Positions 9,439 to 18,257 of a stretch of 64,000 nt of DNA are shown here, in pieces (within the stretch, counting starts at the first letter, position 1; every line of letters starts with the position of its first letter). Source of the stretch: an uncultured candidate division WPS-2 bacterium. GTDB taxonomy: Bacteria; Vulcanimicrobiota; Vulcanimicrobiia; Vulcanimicrobiales; Vulcanimicrobiaceae. Made by a program: the position numbers and the translations under genes. The DNA lies in NCBI GenBank assembly GCA_937927945.1, contig CALEYW010000031.1, forward strand, positions 32,660 to 96,659, read 5' to 3'. The notes under the pieces were generated by a model that saw only the letters and a list, made by a program, of their open reading frames with translations, was not told the DNA's origin and did no database searches.

Positions 9439-10258
9439 GCGAACGATCGAGCAGAGGGACGATGCTCTGCGGAATTGACAAGACCCCGTCTGGCCTCGCC
9501 ATAAGCTCGGCTCGCCGGATCCGCCCGGCCATGATGCAGACGCAGAGGTATGCGACGGCGATCGCGGCGATCTCGGCGGGCACGCGCAGCGCGACGGCCG
9601 GCGCGTCGAAGGCGAAGGTATACGCGCACGCGACGAGGAGCGTCGCGAATGCCGACCACGTCACGACCTGCGGGCGAAGGCGCCACACGCGTGCGATCAA
9701 TCTGACGCCGAGTATGCCCGCGCCGGCGGCGAGGACGCCGACGAGCGGAGCGACGAAGAGCGGATGCGCGGGCATGCGCACGCCGAAAAGCACGCCGACG
9801 GCCAATACGAGGAGAGCGACGCGGCCGCGGCCGCGGGCCACGTAGAGCGTCGCCCCGACCAGCAACGCAATGCTGAGGACCGCGGGGTCGATGCGAGACC
9901 AAACCGCGGGGATCGTGATCAGCGCGCTCCCGATGAGCGCGTGACGCCACCACGCCCCCTCGTCGGGGCGCGGCCACCATGGCAACGCGCTCGGCGCCGC
10001 GACCGCGAGAACGGCGAACGCCCACACCGTCGGCCAGTCGCCGCGCGGGTCGAGGGCGCCGACACCGGTCGCTGCGGCGTATGCCGACAACGCGACGATC
10101 GTCGTCGCGGCGTGCAGCATCCGGTCGGCGGTTAGCACGCTGCACCGTACCTCCGCTTGGGCTTCCTCCGTGTACCTGGCGATCCGCGCCTGGGTCCGCA
10201 GCAGGTGCGGTTCTTTGTGGTAGAACGCCGGGTCGACGCGGCGGAGCCAGTTTATCAT
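9407..10258 (-). CDS. Multi-spanning membrane protein of the MoxR/DUF58 operon
   Basis: A 283-residue protein with a soluble N-terminus of about 45 residues (MINWLRRVDPAFYHKEPHLLR) followed by about eight hydrophobic segments. It starts by ATGA overlap with the DUF58 gene. It holds the place usually taken by the transglutaminase/TM protein in such operons, but no Cys-His-Asp transglutaminase domain is seen. The family is not recognised. Confidence 0.6.
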   Translation of the reverse strand: MINWLRRVDPAFYHKEPHLLRTQARIARYTEEAQAEVRCSVLTADRMLHAATTIVALSAYAAATGVGALDPRGDWPTVWAFAVLAVAAPSALPWWPRPDEGAWWRHALIGSALITIPAVWSRIDPAVLSIALLVGATLYVARGRGRVALLVLAVGVLFGVRMPAHPLFVAPLVGVLAAGAGILGVRLIARVWRLRPQVVTWSAFATLLVACAYTFAFDAPAVALRVPAEIAAIAVAYLCVCIMAGRIRRAELMARPDGVLSIPQSIVPLLDRSHDHAIICWLA

Positions 10259-11418
10259 TGCCAGACGACTTCGCGCGTGAACACCGGGACATGGTCCGGC
10301 GTTAGCGTCACTATAGGAAGGCGCTGCTGCTCGACCTGTTCGCGCGGGCGCAGGCTGACGAAGATGACGGCCGCGCCGTGACGCCGCACCTCGCCGAGAA
10401 GGACTCGCCCCAGCGTGGCGCGGTCTCCTCTGAGGTCGAGTTGCGCGAGCTCCATCTCAAGGCGATCGAGATCCGCGTTGAGCGGACGCAAACGCAGCGT
10501 CACGACGTCGCGCGCTCCGCGCTGGCAGACGAATCGGACGGTGAGCCGCCGCGCCGCAAATATCCGGCACAACGCGGAGACGAAGCAGACCGCCTTCTCC
10601 AAGCGATAGCGGTGGAGTGCGGCGTCGCCGTCGAGCGGCGGCGCTGTGTCCAGGACTAGGCTGAGATCGTCGCGGCTGGGGTCTTGGAATTCCCGAACGT
10701 AGAATTGATCCGGATCGCGCGTGCGCAGCGACAGGACGCGATGGATGAGCTTCGGTGAGTCGCCAGGGCGGTATTCGCGCGCGCCGACGTACTCTTCGGT
10801 CGCGACGGGAAGCGTCTGGAATCGTCCTGCGGCGACGTGCCGACCTGCGAGCAGCGCGTCGACGAATGGTTGCAGGTGATAGACCGCTGGGAGCACTGTG
10901 ACGGCGTGGGTCGCCTCGAAGACCGCGGTCGCGCGAATCGCGCTACCGGGCAACTCGACGGCGGCGCTGAAGGGTCCCACGAGCAGCATCCCGCGTCGTT
11001 TCGCCATTACGTCCCAGCGCGACGTCCCGGCGCGACCGGCCTCGACAACCGGGATCTCAGCCCAAGGGCCGGCATCGACCACGACGCCGGCGGTCGAGAA
11101 TCTCGCGCTCGTCAAGACACCGATCGCGGGAAACGCGTGCCCGCCGTGCGCGAGTGTGAGCGCCAACCGAAAGCTACCCATCGCGTGCGTTCGCGAAGGC
11201 ACCTCAACGCCGGCCGTTCGCAGCGCGCGTGCCGTCGTATACGAGAGCGTCGTTGCCAGGGCGATCCACAGCAACGGAAAGGCGACGGCGAACACGACGA
11301 GCGCGCGGAGCGCCGGATGCGGCACACCAGCGATCGTGGCGGCCACGAGGGACGCACCGAGCACGGCGATACCGATCGGCGGCGCGATCGTCAGCTTGAT
11401 ACGGGAAGGCCGCTCCAT
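10255..11418 (-). CDS. DUF58 domain protein
   Basis: A 387-residue protein with two N-terminal helices (IGIAVLGASLVAATIAGV; LVVFAVAFPLLWIALATTL), then a beta-rich region. The DUF58 core follows: ATEEYVGAREYRPGDSPKLIHRVLSLR, then the VWA-like start DPSRDDLSLVLDTAPP. DUF58 proteins act with MoxR AAA+ ATPases in envelope or metalloprotein maturation. The start ATG at 11418 is 11 bases after the MoxR stop; longer in-frame starts would run into moxR. Confidence 0.85.
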   Translation of the reverse strand: MERPSRIKLTIAPPIGIAVLGASLVAATIAGVPHPALRALVVFAVAFPLLWIALATTLSYTTARALRTAGVEVPSRTHAMGSFRLALTLAHGGHAFPAIGVLTSARFSTAGVVVDAGPWAEIPVVEAGRAGTSRWDVMAKRRGMLLVGPFSAAVELPGSAIRATAVFEATHAVTVLPAVYHLQPFVDALLAGRHVAAGRFQTLPVATEEYVGAREYRPGDSPKLIHRVLSLRTRDPDQFYVREFQDPSRDDLSLVLDTAPPLDGDAALHRYRLEKAVCFVSALCRIFAARRLTVRFVCQRGARDVVTLRLRPLNADLDRLEMELAQLDLRGDRATLGRVLLGEVRRHGAAVIFVSLRPREQVEQQRLPIVTLTPDHVPVFTREVVWQ

Positions 11419-11429
11419 GCGTCCGGCGT

Positions 11430-12404
11430 TCAGTCCGGAAACTCGAGGACGTCGACGAGCCGCTTCACAATCCGCGTTTTCCATTCGGTCATGCTCATCA
11501 GCGATTCGGGCATGACTTTGGGGATCAGCCGGTGTGGCAGCGCGTGGATGAAGAGTGCCTTGACGTCGTCGGGAATCACGTATGCGCGCCCCTGCACGAG
11601 CGCGTACGCGCGGGCGAGCTGCATCAGCTGGAGCGCGGCGCGCGGGCTCGCGCCGAGGGCGAGCTCGTCGGAAAGGCGGCTTTGCCGCACCGCCGCGATG
11701 ATGTAACGCAGCAGCCGCTCGTCGATGACGACGCAGGACACGAGCGCAATCAGCTCGCGCACGCGGTCGATCGCGAGCACCGCCGCCACACCGGTCAGCG
11801 GATCCTCCACCATCCGGTCGCGAAGGATTTCAACCTCTTCATCTTCGCTGGGATAGCCCGGCGACAGCAGGAGTTGGAAGCGGTCGAGTTGCGCTTCGGG
11901 CAGATCATTCACGCCAGAGTGCTCGATTGGATTCTGCGTTGCGATCACGATGAAGGGATCCGGGAGCGGATAGGTCCGGCCGTCGACGGTGACCTGTGCC
12001 TCACCCATCGCTTCCAACAGCGCGCTCTGCGTGCGCGGCATCGCGCGATTGAGCTCGTCTGCGAGCAGGATGTTTGCGAACACGGGGCCCGGGACGAACG
12101 TTTCCTTGCGCGGGTCGACGTAGCCGGTGATGTCGACCGGGAGCAGATCCGGCGTGCATTGGACGCGCTTAAACTCGCAGGACATCGAGCGCGCCAGCGC
12201 CCGCGCAAGCATCGTCTTTCCGACGCCCGGACGATCTTCGAGTAGCACATGGCCGCGCGAGAGGAACGCCGCGACCACGAGGCTGACGACGTCGTGCATG
12301 CCGACCACGACACGCTCGATGTTCGCGATGAGACGTTCGATGTCGGCGTGCGCGGCGCCGAACGCGGTGTCGCGACTCACGCCGAACGCGGTATCGCGAC
12401 TCAC
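11430..12404 (-). CDS. MoxR family AAA+ ATPase
   Basis: A chaperone-like AAA+ ATPase of about 324 residues. Walker A is DRPGVGKTMLARAL (the first Gly of the usual GxPGVGKT is replaced by Asp-Arg), Walker B is ILLADELNR, sensor 1 is VIATQNP, and RLSDELALGASPRA is the sensor-2 region. A GTG at 12404 overlaps the upstream stop (GTGA). The first 24 bases are tandemly duplicated, so the identical second copy at 12380 is an equally good GTG start, differing by eight residues (VSRDTAFG). It is co-transcribed with DUF58, as is usual. Confidence 0.9.
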   Translation of the reverse strand: MSRDTAFGVSRDTAFGAAHADIERLIANIERVVVGMHDVVSLVVAAFLSRGHVLLEDRPGVGKTMLARALARSMSCEFKRVQCTPDLLPVDITGYVDPRKETFVPGPVFANILLADELNRAMPRTQSALLEAMGEAQVTVDGRTYPLPDPFIVIATQNPIEHSGVNDLPEAQLDRFQLLLSPGYPSEDEEVEILRDRMVEDPLTGVAAVLAIDRVRELIALVSCVVIDERLLRYIIAAVRQSRLSDELALGASPRAALQLMQLARAYALVQGRAYVIPDDVKALFIHALPHRLIPKVMPESLMSMTEWKTRIVKRLVDVLEFPD

Positions 12405-13183
12405 TCGGAAGTTCCGTGCGGCTGGCGGCAGGCGGCGAGCGCGGTCGGTAGGCTGCCGAACACTAGCGGTACGAGCCATCGGGCCGACAGCGCGACGATC
12501 GCCGCGATAACGAGAATCGCCGCCGCGGCCGTGATTGTCCACGTCGAGGCGAGGTCGAGGACAAGCCGCTTGCCGACACCTCCGAAGAGCGCGACGAGCC
12601 CGGCGCCCGGTTCGAACAGGTACAGCGCGAGGATTACGCCGAGCCAGCGCGCTCCGCCGCCGATGATACGCGCTGGCTCAGCGCTCCATGTGAAGCGCGG
12701 CCAAAGGCGCGCGGCAGCAGCGCGTGCGAGGAAGTCGGCTTCGGCGGCCGCGGCAAGAACGGCAGCGACGGCCGAAGTGGCCAGCATCGTGCTCGGGAAC
12801 GTGAACCCGCTCTCATAGCCTGCCGCTACGAACGGCAGCGCGACGAGGAACGCCAGCGCGCCGACTGCCACGGCGTCCGCTCCGCGTGCAAACGCTTCCG
12901 TCCGCTTGTGCAACCGCGCGCAGCGCGAGCACAGAAGCAATGCGTCGGAAGCGTCCGCCCGTCGACGGGCGAGGACCGAGGCGAGGACGGCAGCCCCTTC
13001 GAGCACGAGGAGAAGCGCGAACGGCACGTAGCCGGGTACCACCGACGGAGTCGAGGGGTCGAGAGCGAGCGCGTACGACGCTCGGCCGGCGGCGAGCGCC
13101 GGCGCGCCCGGCGCGAACAGCTCAGGCGCCGCAAGTACCGTTAGCACGGAGACGCGCCAGATCGCGACGCCCCAACGCCCCAT
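12401..13183 (-). CDS. Membrane protein heading the MoxR operon
   Basis: A 260-residue protein with about six hydrophobic segments and a CSRCARLHKR motif near residue 85 in a cytosolic loop. It is the first gene of a six-gene operon (this gene, MoxR, DUF58, membrane protein, small membrane protein, DUF4129-like). The gene order matches the class of MoxR loci in which the membrane proteins are the clients or scaffold. The family itself is not recognised. Confidence 0.6.
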   Translation of the reverse strand: MGRWGVAIWRVSVLTVLAAPELFAPGAPALAAGRASYALALDPSTPSVVPGYVPFALLLVLEGAAVLASVLARRRADASDALLLCSRCARLHKRTEAFARGADAVAVGALAFLVALPFVAAGYESGFTFPSTMLATSAVAAVLAAAAEADFLARAAAARLWPRFTWSAEPARIIGGGARWLGVILALYLFEPGAGLVALFGGVGKRLVLDLASTWTITAAAAILVIAAIVALSARWLVPLVFGSLPTALAACRQPHGTSE

Positions 13184-13429
13184 CCTGAACCTCTCGCCCG
13201 CAGTGTCGGGCCAGGCACAACGATAATCCCGAAAATCTCCAGCGGCTTACATTATTACCTGATTACCTCGGAATCCGCTTACGCGCCAGCTCAATTCGTG
13301 CCTGTCGGCGTCCGATTCGGCGAAGACAACGACGATTTACGATGCCGACCAGCCAGAGGCTCCCCTTTCCCAGGTAATCGAACAGGCGCTCGTATTGTGG
13401 ACCATTCACCGAAGTTCCGGGCGCTCGGT

Positions 13430-13690
13430 GACGCCATCCTCGGGAACCCATTGGAAGACGACTGGCGCCGCAGTGCTCGTCGCGTGGGAACTGCCGGCGA
13501 GCCGGCCGTTCTTCGACGTGCGCCTGCTGGCGGCAAACGCTGCACTCAGCCGTCCGTATCTGCGCTTCGGGTTGACGACGCTCTGCGTGTATACCGTCCT
13601 CTACGGCCTCACCCAGTTGCTGCAGGCCGCGCGCGGCGCGTCCTCGCGCGAGGCGGCCCTGCTGCTGCTCCCGATGCGCGAGAGCGTCCA
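13430..13690 (+). pseudogene. MFS (DHA2-type) transporter fragment
   Basis: The reading VAWELPASRPFFDVRLLAAN, then FGLTTLCVYTVLYGLTQLLQ, then SSREAALLLLPM matches the middle of 14-TM drug:H+ antiporters, which have PL(L/F)DLRLF followed by a helix and AGLLLLPM. Only about 85 residues remain. The fragment is cut at about 13690 by the start of the duplicated beta-lactamase segment, which lies on the opposite strand. Confidence 0.55.
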
Positions 13691-13693
13691 CTA

Positions 13694-14265
13694 CTGCTTC
13701 GACGTCTTCTCATTGAGACGCGTCAGGATGCGATAGACGGCCGTGACCCGTGCCTCAATAGGGTACGACTTGTTCGCGAGCAGAACGATGCCCGTCTTTC
13801 GTCGCGGAATGAACGCGACGTACGCGCCGAAACCGCTCGTCGATCCCGTCTTATTTATCACGACGTCGCTCTCGGGGCGCGACGCCGGGTCAATCTTCAC
13901 AGCGTGGTTCTCTTCGAACATCACTTGGTTGGAGTTGCCTTGCAGCAAACCCGACAACGGGATCGGGTAGCGGTACTGCTCCCAGATCAGGTCCTGCGTC
14001 ATCACTCCGATCCGGTAGTGTCGTCCGGATACCGTACGCTTCTGCCGCGAGGGGTCCGGGAGACATTCGCCTCGGTTTGCCGGCAGCCGTGTAGCCCTAC
14101 GCGTGCATCAACGTGGCGAACCCCGCGTCCATGCTCTTCGCCGCCGGTTTGCGAGATGATGCATGCCGCCAGCGACGCGGCGAAAACGGCCAGGATAGTC
14201 GAGCGCATTGTGTCGTCGCTTCGGATCGATGCGACGTTGAACCCGCGGCCGTATCATTCGCCGGG
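13694..14265 (-). pseudogene. Partial copy of the beta-lactamase gene with internal deletions
   Basis: This segment is nearly identical at DNA level to pieces of 6240-7480. Retained in order are the signal-peptide region, a short piece around MDAGFAT, a piece around DAGKPRRMSPGPL, and the last 104 codons including KTG. The SxxK and YxN motifs are deleted and a stop interrupts the frame, so it cannot encode the enzyme. The similarity continues about 50 bp upstream of the gene start, so the duplicated unit included the promoter region. Confidence 0.85.
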
Positions 14266-14371
14266 CACGACCCTGCCTCGGGCTACGAGATCGACCTAAC
14301 CGACGCATCTTCACCGCTCCGATAGGTTCCCCGGCGTTCGCCAGGGAGCGGGCGGCAGGGCCCACGAACCT

Positions 14372-14420
14372 GCAACCACGGGGTTGCGCTTTCGCTCGAG
14401 ATATGCAACTATAGGGTTGC
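14372..14420. promoter_or_regulatory. Two tandem ArsR-type operators
   Basis: Two 16-bp inverted repeats, GCAACCACGGGGTTGC (14372-14387) and GCAACTATAGGGTTGC (14405-14420), share arms GCAAC/GTTGC. Their centres are 33 bp apart, about three helical turns. They lie just upstream of the SRPBCC-ArsR pair, so autoregulation by the ArsR protein is likely. Confidence 0.7.
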
Positions 14421-14437
14421 ACATTTTGGAGGGCACC

Positions 14438-14884
14438 ATGGTTGAGGACCGGATTGAGCGAGAAGTCGTCGTTGCAGCTCCGCGGGAACGTGTTTGGGAG
14501 ATCATCACGCAAGCGGAACACGTGGGCAAATGGTTCGGCGAATCCGCGGAGGTCGATTTGCGGCCTGGCGGCACGATCGTTCTGCGGTGGGAGAAACACG
14601 GCACCGTGTATGGGACGATCGAAAAGATCGAGGAGCCGCACTTTTTTTCGTATCGCTGGAATCCGGGAATATTCGGCGAAAAACCGAGCACCGAGAGCTC
14701 GACGCTCGTTGAATTCACGTTGACGCCCCAAGGCCGACAAACACGATTGCGTGTGGTCGAGACTGGCTTTAGCCGTCTTCCCAGGGACGAGAGCGAGCGG
14801 GCCGAGCAGTTCAAGGACAATACCGAAGGTTGGGCGCACGAGCTGGGTGAGTTGCAGCAATACGTCGAGCAGCTTCCGGTATAA
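14438..14884 (+). CDS. SRPBCC (AHSA1-like) domain protein
   Basis: A 148-residue START-like fold protein: IEREVVVAAPRERVWEIITQAEHVGKWFG at the N-terminus and a C-terminal amphipathic helix (DNTEGWAHELGELQQYVEQL). Such proteins form a hydrophobic ligand cavity and are very often encoded next to an ArsR-family repressor, as here. ATG at 14438 is preceded by GGAGG. The ligand is unknown. Confidence 0.85.
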   Translation: MVEDRIEREVVVAAPRERVWEIITQAEHVGKWFGESAEVDLRPGGTIVLRWEKHGTVYGTIEKIEEPHFFSYRWNPGIFGEKPSTESSTLVEFTLTPQGRQTRLRVVETGFSRLPRDESERAEQFKDNTEGWAHELGELQQYVEQLPV

Positions 14885-14895
14885 CCGCGCGTGCG

Positions 14896-15222
14896 ATGAA
14901 CGCCGGCAAGGGCGACGTAGACGAGGTGCTCGTCGCCCTCGCCGATCCGATGCGGCGCCGAGTGCTCGATGCGCTCTCGGCTCACCCGCAAGCGACGGCA
15001 ACGGCTCTGGCAGAAAAGCTGCCCGTTACGCGCCAGGCGATCGTGAAGCATCTGTCCGTGCTCGAGCAAGCCGGTTTGGTCGAAGCGCGCAAACACGGTC
15101 GCGAAGTGCAATTCGCCGTTCGACCGGAACGTCTGGCGTCAACCGCCCAATGGATGCACGGCGTTGCAGCCGCATGGGACGAACGACTGAGCGCGATCAA
15201 GCGTCTCGCCGAGAAGCGGTAA
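14896..15222 (+). CDS. ArsR-family winged-helix repressor
   Basis: A 108-residue protein made almost entirely of a winged helix (LADPMRRRVLDALSAHPQATATALAEKLPVTRQAIVKHLSVLEQAG). There are no cysteines for metal binding, so it belongs to the non-metal ArsR group that pairs with SRPBCC proteins. It starts 11 bases after that gene. The tandem GCAAC-n6-GTTGC sites upstream are the likely operators. Confidence 0.85.
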   Translation: MNAGKGDVDEVLVALADPMRRRVLDALSAHPQATATALAEKLPVTRQAIVKHLSVLEQAGLVEARKHGREVQFAVRPERLASTAQWMHGVAAAWDERLSAIKRLAEKR

Positions 15223-15371
15223 CGGCAGCGCCTGCAAATGTGCAAGTCTTAGCTTAAAAACAACGTCGTCGTAGTTGGCGGCACTCGCCGCGCCGGCGCA
15301 GAGATCGACACCGCCGCGCACGCAACAGCGTGCGTGCGCGCCGCCGCACGTAATCAAGAATCGGAGCATAT

Positions 15372-16097
15372 ATGACAATCACAGGCAGAGCAATTCTCGT
15401 GACCGGGGCCAATCGCGGTATCGGACAGGCGCTGGTCGAGGAAGCCTTGAGGAGAGGCGCGACGCGGGTGTATGCCGGTACGCGGCAGCCCTTGACCCAC
15501 TCGGATGGGCGCGTCACGCCCCTGACCCTGGACGTGACCGACGCTGCACAGACTCAAGCAGCCCTCGAGAGAGTTGAATCTCTCGATATCCTCATCAATA
15601 ACGCAGGCATGGCGCTTTACGACGACTTGAGCGATCGCGAGGCGCTCGAACGGCACCTCGCCGTCAACCTCTTCGGCACATTTGGCGTGACCCAGGCTTT
15701 CCTGCCGTTGCTGACTCGTTCTCGGGGAGCCATCGTCAACGTTCTGTCGGTGACGGCCTTTGCCGCCTTGCCGATCATTCCGTCCTACTCGATCTCGAAG
15801 GCGGCCGCGTTCTCCCTCTCACAATCGCTGCGCGCTCTTTTGGCCGCACGAGGCGTGAGCGTGCATGCCGTCCTCACCGGCCCCGTGGACACCGATATGT
15901 CGCGAGGCTTCGACGTACCGAAGGCGTCTCCGGAGTCCGTTGCGCGAGCGATCTTCGACGGAGTGGAGAATGGGGAGGAGGACATCTTTCCCGATCCCAT
16001 GTCAGCGTCCATGGCGGACAACTGGCGCAGCGGTGCGGCCAAGGCGCTCGAGCGCGAGAATGCGACGCTCGTAGGCGTTCCCGCTCCGGCGCCATGA
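15372..16097 (+). CDS. Short-chain dehydrogenase/reductase
   Basis: A 241-residue classical SDR. The NAD(P) motif TGANRGIG is at 11-18, NNAG at 76-79, the catalytic Ser is near 126 (VNVLSVT), and Y139-S-I-S-K143 is present. It oxidises or reduces an unknown alcohol/carbonyl. It lies 149 bp after the ArsR gene and overlaps the DUF2182 gene by ATGA, so it starts a sub-operon. Confidence 0.85.
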   Translation: MTITGRAILVTGANRGIGQALVEEALRRGATRVYAGTRQPLTHSDGRVTPLTLDVTDAAQTQAALERVESLDILINNAGMALYDDLSDREALERHLAVNLFGTFGVTQAFLPLLTRSRGAIVNVLSVTAFAALPIIPSYSISKAAAFSLSQSLRALLAARGVSVHAVLTGPVDTDMSRGFDVPKASPESVARAIFDGVENGEEDIFPDPMSASMADNWRSGAAKALERENATLVGVPAPAP

Positions 16098-16750
16098 CGA
16101 GCGCTCGGACAACCGGGACGGCGGCAGCGCTGACGGCGACGCTCGGGCTCGCCGCCGCGTCCTGGGTCGTCGCCGTCCCGCGGATGATCGGGATGGACAT
16201 GGGCGTCGCTACCGACCTGGGTCCGTTCGCCTCCTTCGTCGCGCTGTGGGTAGCGATGATGGCGGCGATGATGCTGCCGGGTGCGGCTCCGGCAGTCGTA
16301 AGACGTGCTCATGCCGGCGGTCGTGTGGACGCCGTGCCGCTCTTCGTCGGGTCGTACCTTACCGTCTGGGCACTCGTGGGCGTCGTCGTGTATGCGTTGT
16401 ACCGTCCGCACGAATCGTTCGCCGCCGGCATGGTTGCGATCGCCGCGGGTGTTTACGAGCTCACGCCGCTCAAAGCGCACTTTCGCCGGCGCTGCCGCGA
16501 GAGCGTCGGCTCTGGATTCGAGTTCGGGCTCTGCTGTGTCGGCTCGTGCATCGGACTGATGCTTATGGTGGTGGCACTGAGCATCATGAGCATCACCTGG
16601 ATGTCCGTGATCACCGTCGTCGTCCTCGCCCAGAAGCTCCTGCCCCCGAAAGCCGCCATCGATGTACCGCTGGCGCTCGCGATCGTCGGATTTGGAATCC
16701 TGATCGTTGTCGCGCCTTCTTCCGTTCCCGGACTCACGCCACCGATGTGA
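16094..16750 (+). CDS. DUF2182 integral membrane protein
   Basis: A 218-residue protein with the DUF2182 signatures: LWVAMMAAMMLPGAAP (Met-rich helix), YELTPLKAHFRRRCR, and GLCCVGSCIGLMLMVVALSIMSITWM. Conserved Met, Cys and His residues suggest metal contact in the membrane, but the function is undetermined. It overlaps the SDR stop by four bases and is followed by DUF899, a frequent partner of DUF2182. Confidence 0.85.
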   Translation: MTSARTTGTAAALTATLGLAAASWVVAVPRMIGMDMGVATDLGPFASFVALWVAMMAAMMLPGAAPAVVRRAHAGGRVDAVPLFVGSYLTVWALVGVVVYALYRPHESFAAGMVAIAAGVYELTPLKAHFRRRCRESVGSGFEFGLCCVGSCIGLMLMVVALSIMSITWMSVITVVVLAQKLLPPKAAIDVPLALAIVGFGILIVVAPSSVPGLTPPM

Positions 16751-16810
16751 AACGTCATCGGCGGCGCGCCCCACGCCAACCTATTGCATGGACACGAAAG
16801 AGAGAAACAG

Positions 16811-17584
16811 ATGATCGATCACAAGACCGGAACCCGTGAAGAGTGGCTTGCAGCCCGGCTGCAGCTGCTCGAGGCCGAGAAAGCACTGACGCGGCGTAGC
16901 GACGAAGTAGCGCAGCAGCGGCAGAAGCTGCCCTGGGTTCGAATCGACAAGGACTATCGCTTCGAGACCGACGAGGGCACAGCGTCCCTCGCGGACCTCT
17001 TCAAAGGACGCTCGCAGCTCCTCGTCTATCATTTCATGTTCGGGCCCGACTACACGGCCGGGTGTCCGTCATGCTCGTCGATCGCGGACGGCTTCAACGG
17101 CTCCGTCGTCCATCTCGCGAACCACGACGTCACGTTCTTCGCGGTGTCGCGGGCTCCGCTCGCGAAACTGCAGGCGTACAAGCAGCGGATGGGCTGGAGC
17201 TTCCCCTGGGCGTCTTCGTTCGAGAGCGACTTCAACTACGACTTCGCGGCGTCGCACACCAAGGAGCAGCTGCAGTCAGGAGCCATCGAGTATAACTTCC
17301 GCGCGACGGACACGCGGCCGATACTCGAGGCCAACGGGGAGCCCTGGACCGCCGCGATCCTGTCGGGCACGGTCACGGATTGGAAGACGTACAGACAGGA
17401 AGCGCCCGGCGTGAGCGCGTTCACGTTCGTGGATGGCGTCGTTTACCACACCTACTCGGCATACGAGCGCGGGGTGGACGGCATCTGGGGCATGTACCAG
17501 TGGCTCGACCGCGCGCCGCTCGGCCGCAACGAGAACGAGCCCGGCATCTGGTGGCGTCGCCACGACGAGTACGACAGCCAGTAA
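16811..17584 (+). CDS. DUF899 thioredoxin-like protein
   Basis: A 257-residue protein. The RKLPWVRIDKDYRFET-like entry (here QKLPWVRIDKDYRFET), LADLFKGRSQLLVYHFMFGPDY, a GCPSCSS cysteine pair and GWSFPWASSFESDFNYDF are all typical of DUF899, a thioredoxin-fold family with a CxxC-like site. The start at 16811 is chosen so that the protein begins at the usual family start. A perfect hairpin follows the stop. Confidence 0.85.
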   Translation: MIDHKTGTREEWLAARLQLLEAEKALTRRSDEVAQQRQKLPWVRIDKDYRFETDEGTASLADLFKGRSQLLVYHFMFGPDYTAGCPSCSSIADGFNGSVVHLANHDVTFFAVSRAPLAKLQAYKQRMGWSFPWASSFESDFNYDFAASHTKEQLQSGAIEYNFRATDTRPILEANGEPWTAAILSGTVTDWKTYRQEAPGVSAFTFVDGVVYHTYSAYERGVDGIWGMYQWLDRAPLGRNENEPGIWWRRHDEYDSQ

Positions 17585-17592
17585 CGCGTGCC

Positions 17593-17623
17593 GAAGGCTC
17601 GGCCATAACATGGCCGAGCCTTC
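17593..17623. terminator. Perfect 14-bp hairpin after the DUF899 gene
   Basis: Arms GAAGGCTCGGCCAT and its exact complement around an AAC loop, nine bases after the stop. There is no strong T-tract, but the position suggests transcript termination between convergent genes. Confidence 0.6.
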
Positions 17624-17687
17624 AGTCCCGGTTTACTGTCCCCGCAACTCTTGCATCAAGGCGCTTTTGGCAATCTTGCGCTGGGCT

Positions 17688-18257
17688 TTACGCTCGAGAT
17701 CTGTCCGAGAGAAGCGCGGCTATCGCCTGAGCGTCGGCCGGTGAAGCCGGCGTGAAAACGATCATGCTCAGGCCATCTCCGCCGTCCACGGAGAAGGTCG
17801 AGTATTCAAGCGTGAGCGGCCCGGCGACGGGGTGCTGAAAGCGCTTCAGACCGAACCAATGGCTGCGCACCTCGTTCTCTGCCCAGAGCCGGCGGAAGTC
17901 CGCGCTGGTCGCCTGGAGTTCGGCCGCGATTGCGGCGGCTTCGGGACAGTCCCCCGCACGCGCGGCGTCGACGCGGAATGCCGCCACAGCGAAGCGCGCG
18001 TCCGCCTCCCAATCGGGCAGCGACGCATGTACGGCCGGTGCGCCGAACAGGCGTCTGAGGACGTTACGCTCGCGGGGCGGTAGTACGCCGAAGTTGGTCA
18101 GAACTGCTAATGCCGCGGCGTTCCAAGCCACGATGTCCCACGCCGGCGTCTTCACGTAGGCGGGGCTGGTCAGTAGGGCGTCCAGCACGCCCTGCACGGC
18201 CGCCGGCACGACTCTCAACTTTTCCGTTCCCGAACCACGGTGGATAATGCGCTGCAT
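17688..18257 (-). CDS. MmyB-type ligand-binding domain lacking its HTH
   Basis: A 189-residue protein equal to the C-terminal domain of XRE/MmyB regulators: VQGVLDALLTSPAYVKTPAWDIVAWNAAALAVL at the start and FGLKRFQHPVAGPLTLEYSTF near the end. These regulators normally carry an N-terminal helix-turn-helix of about 80 residues. It is missing here, replaced by the divergent epimerase start, so this is probably a 5'-truncated gene. A second, shorter fragment of the same domain is at 21080-21215. Confidence 0.6.
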   Translation of the reverse strand: MQRIIHRGSGTEKLRVVPAAVQGVLDALLTSPAYVKTPAWDIVAWNAAALAVLTNFGVLPPRERNVLRRLFGAPAVHASLPDWEADARFAVAAFRVDAARAGDCPEAAAIAAELQATSADFRRLWAENEVRSHWFGLKRFQHPVAGPLTLEYSTFSVDGGDGLSMIVFTPASPADAQAIAALLSDRSRA

